Positions 62,165 through 64,000 of a DNA stretch of 64,000 bases are shown here, piece by piece. The translations under genes and the position numbers were made by a program. Every line of letters begins with the position of its first letter. Within the stretch, counting starts at the first letter, position 1. This DNA comes from Paraburkholderia sp. BL23I1N1 (lineage in GTDB: Bacteria; Pseudomonadota; Gammaproteobacteria; Burkholderiales; Burkholderiaceae), in NCBI RefSeq assembly GCF_003610295.1, contig NZ_RAPV01000001.1:4774001-4838000 (forward strand), read 5' to 3'. The notes beneath the pieces are model-generated. The model was not told the DNA's origin. It did no database searches and saw nothing but the letters and a program-made list of their open reading frames with translations.

Positions 62165-62172
62165 CGTTTCGA
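62165..62172 (+). repeat. Right attachment/duplication core of the island
   Basis: CGTTTCGA, identical to 23676-23683, here followed by TACGCATCGCCAG, which continues the response-regulator frame (RFDTHRQLVMLRGQPV). Confidence 0.7.
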
Positions 62173-62479
62173 TACGCATCGCCAGCTTGTCATGCTGCGC
62201 GGCCAGCCGGTCCCGCTATCGGGTACGCAATACCGGCTGGCGTCGCTGTTCTTTTCCAATATTGGCCGCGTGATGTCGCGCGACCATATCTTCGCGATGC
62301 TTTGGGGCCGTAAGTTCCGCGAGTTCACCCGCACGATTGACAGCCACGTGTCACGCCTGCGCCTGCTGCTCGAGATCGAGCCGCAAAACGACTTTCGGCT
62401 TCAACCCGTTTACAAGAGCGGCTATCGGTTGCTGCACCTGCGGCAGGCCGAAACGGATGCGCAGAAGCAGGCAGCCTGA
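62165..62479 (+). pseudogene. Response regulator (OmpR type), 3' half, split by the island
   Basis: In frame from 62165 the sequence is RFDTHRQLVMLRGQPVPLSG, TQYRLASLFFSNIGRVMSRD, then REFTRTIDSHVSRLRLLLEI and KSGYRLL. This is a full OmpR/PhoB-type winged-helix DNA-binding domain without its receiver, which is at 23268-23683. An internal ATG at 62192 could express the bare domain. Fusion at CGTTTCGA gives a 240-residue regulator. Downstream is a DapA-family gene on the other strand. Confidence 0.87.
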
Positions 62480-62491
62480 ACGTGCCGCAGC

Positions 62492-63397
62492 TTAAACCTG
62501 CGGCAGCGTCGGCCGGATTTCGATCGCCCGGCGGATCAGCGCTTCGACAGCCTTGCGCTCGTCCCCGGCCAACGGCAGGCGCGGCGGCCGGACCGGCTCC
62601 GTGCCCAGCCCGACAATCGTCTCGGCCAGCTTGATGTTTTGCACCAGTTTCGACGAGACGTCGAGCGCGAGCAGGGGCGCGAACCAGCGATAGATCGCTC
62701 GCGCTTCTTCAAGACGGCCCGCCTTCAATAACTTGTAAATCACGACCGTCTCGCGCGGAAACGCGCATACGAGACCGGCCACCCAGCCGTGCGCACCCAT
62801 CAATAGCGCTTCCATCGCAAGGTTGTCGACCCCGCACAGGATCGCGAAGCGGTCGCCGACCACGTTGATCAGATCGGTCACGCGCCGCACATCGCCGCAT
62901 GATTCCTTGATCGCAACGATCTTCTTTTCGTCGGCGATTTCCGCGAACATCTCGGGCGTCATGTCGACGCCATAGGCCAGCGGATTGTTATAGATCATCA
63001 ACGGCAGCGCGCTTGCATCGGCAACGCTGCGAAAATGGTGCAGCGTCTCGCGCCGGTCGGACAGATAGCGCAACCCGGGCAGCACCATGAAACCGGCGGC
63101 GCCGTGCCGGCTGCCGGCTTCGGCCTGACGGCATGCGTCGAGCGTGCTGTTCTCAGCGATCGTCAGCAAAACCGGTACACGTCCACGTGAGGCATCGACG
63201 GCAATGTCGAGTACTTGCAGCTTTTCATCCAGCGAAAGTGTCGACGCTTCGCCGAGCGATCCACACACGATGATGCCGTCCACACCTGCGTCGATCTGTG
63301 CCTCGATATTCTTGCCGGTCCATTCGCGATCTATGCTGAAATCCGCGTGAAACTTGGTGGTCACTGCGGGCCATACGCCTTCCCAGATATGCGCCAC
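62492..63397 (-). CDS. DapA-family lyase, probably hydroxyproline-pathway deaminase
   Basis: 301 residues. VCGSLGEASTLSLDEK, YNNPLAYGVDMTP with Tyr136, and VAIKESCGD with the Schiff-base Lys164 are the DHDPS/NAL superfamily motifs. In Burkholderiaceae, members beside 4-hydroxyproline epimerase act as 1-pyrroline-4-hydroxy-2-carboxylate deaminase, converting the cyclic imine to 2-oxoglutarate semialdehyde. The divergent epimerase gene at 63754 supports this. Dihydrodipicolinate synthase itself is less likely. Confidence 0.82.
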   Translation of the reverse strand: MAHIWEGVWPAVTTKFHADFSIDREWTGKNIEAQIDAGVDGIIVCGSLGEASTLSLDEKLQVLDIAVDASRGRVPVLLTIAENSTLDACRQAEAGSRHGAAGFMVLPGLRYLSDRRETLHHFRSVADASALPLMIYNNPLAYGVDMTPEMFAEIADEKKIVAIKESCGDVRRVTDLINVVGDRFAILCGVDNLAMEALLMGAHGWVAGLVCAFPRETVVIYKLLKAGRLEEARAIYRWFAPLLALDVSSKLVQNIKLAETIVGLGTEPVRPPRLPLAGDERKAVEALIRRAIEIRPTLPQV

Positions 63398-63753
63398 GAC
63401 TGCTCTCCTGAGTGTGTTGAGTCGAAGCGCAGTGTAAGCAGGGAAAATGCCGCCGTCTTGCGTGATTCACGCGTGGCGAATGACGATTTCGGCATAGTGG
63501 CTATGCCCGTCAGCCCAGTAAGAGCGAGCCAGCCGACTAATTCGGGACAGCGAGCGGAGTGCGCCGAAGTCGCATGGACAGGGCTTTGGCTGCATTCTTA
63601 AGTCCGTTTTCCATGCGTTGTTCAGGTGTGGACTTCGCCTCGTCTCAAAGAGTGAAACGTGAGCGTTCAGGCGCAAATACTATGCTGAAATCGTCACTAT
63701 CCACGCTTAAGCGCACCAAGACGCCGACGCTGGGCATTCCTACCATGTGCATC

Positions 63754-64000
63754 ATGAAAACCCTAGACATCATCGACTCGCACACCGGCGGTGAACCGAC
63801 CCGCCTGGTGGTGTCGGGTGGTCCCGCGCTTGGCGGCGGCACACTGGCGCAGCGTCTGAACGTATTTCGCACGCAATTCGACGACTGGCGCGCGGGCGTT
63901 GTCACCGAACCGCGCGGCTCGGATGTGGTGGTCGGCGCGCTCTTGTGCGAGCCGGACGATCCCGGGTGCGCGGCCGGCGTGATCTTCTTCAACAACGTGG
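63754..64000 (+). CDS. 4-hydroxyproline 2-epimerase (proline racemase family), 5' part
   Basis: The first 82 codons are present: [20 protein letters not shown], then [34 protein letters not shown] and GVIFFNNV, running off the window. [10 protein letters not shown] and EPRG-x-D are the proline-racemase superfamily signatures. The ATG at 63754 is chosen; 63745 is an in-frame alternative. The enzyme turns trans-4-hydroxy-L-proline into cis-4-hydroxy-D-proline. The catalytic cysteines lie beyond the edge. Confidence 0.9.
   Translation, partial: MKTLDIIDSHTGGEPTRLVVSGGPALGGGTLAQRLNVFRTQFDDWRAGVVTEPRGSDVVVGALLCEPDDPGCAAGVIFFNNV

Larger units (their letters stand above)
23684..62172. mobile_element. 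38.5-kb catabolic genomic island in a response-regulator gene
   Basis: The two halves of one OmpR-type gene, same strand and same frame, flank this segment. An 8-bp direct repeat CGTTTCGA stands at both junctions (23676 and 62165, 38,489 bases apart). Cargo is metabolic: short-chain dehydrogenases, hydrolases, a CoA transferase, transporters, porins and many one-gene regulators, with nested mobile elements. No terminal inverted repeats were found, and no integrase sits at either end. The only tyrosine recombinase is internal (49157-49783). Site-specific integration is inferred; a transposon with 8-bp duplication is the alternative. Confidence 0.75.

Noticed and set aside
62492..63397. Biosynthetic dihydrodipicolinate synthase (dapA)
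   Set aside because: Neighbouring 4-hydroxyproline epimerase and sequence details fit the hydroxyproline catabolic deaminase better.

Overview
The window looks like a chromosome segment of a Burkholderiaceae bacterium, most likely Paraburkholderia or a close relative. This rests on the high GC content, the betaproteobacterial FlhDC pair, type-4 porins, a MetQ-type sulfur operon and a hydroxyproline-epimerase locus at the right edge. It has no tools behind it: domain calls come from recognised motifs, and site coordinates were read by eye.

1-23 kb is mostly core sequence. It holds the end of an RND-pump outer-membrane channel gene; a sulfur-compound operon (binding protein, flavin monooxygenase, metN, metI, acyl-CoA-dehydrogenase-like enzyme) headed by a 10-codon Cys-rich leader ORF; mntH; flhDC on the minus strand; a decayed YeeE/YedE gene; a GNAT enzyme; an XRE regulator; a higBA-like toxin-antitoxin pair; a run of small metabolic genes (SnoaL-like, FucU-like, VOC, DoxX); and two MFS transporters. 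Between the transporters (17.1-21.4 kb) lies a pile-up of mobile debris: an IS607-type N-terminus, a truncated GHKL ATPase, an IS701-type transposase tail, a group II intron and a complete IS5-family element with a 3-bp target duplication and a -1 frameshifted transposase.

23.7-62.2 kb is an inserted island of about 38.5 kb. An OmpR-type response-regulator gene starts at 23268 and is cut in its Arg-Phe-Asp codons; its other half resumes in frame at 62165. Both junctions carry the 8-bp sequence CGTTTCGA, and joining them restores a 240-codon gene. The island is a biotransformation and transport cassette: five short-chain dehydrogenases, an F420-type NADP-binding protein, an NmrA-like gene, two epoxide-hydrolase-like enzymes, a family III CoA transferase, a serine beta-lactamase-fold hydrolase, an M20 amidohydrolase, polar amino acid ABC permeases and binding protein (no ATPase), two porins, two MFS carriers, three TetR, three LysR and one ArsR-type regulator. 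Several regulators face clear palindromic operators. A ZTP (pfl) riboswitch precedes a folD copy, with an intact 45-codon ORF between aptamer and folD that overlaps the folD start.

Nested inside the island is a compact 3.37-kb element (29008-32380) coding for a helix-turn-helix protein, a small protein and a 697-residue serine recombinase. It splits the NmrA-like gene, and removing it with one copy of the shared AC dinucleotide restores the reading frame exactly. A second group II intron sits at 35.3-37.3 kb, and a short tyrosine recombinase lies at 49.2-49.8 kb. Beyond 62.2 kb the core resumes with a DapA-family enzyme and the start of a 4-hydroxyproline epimerase gene.
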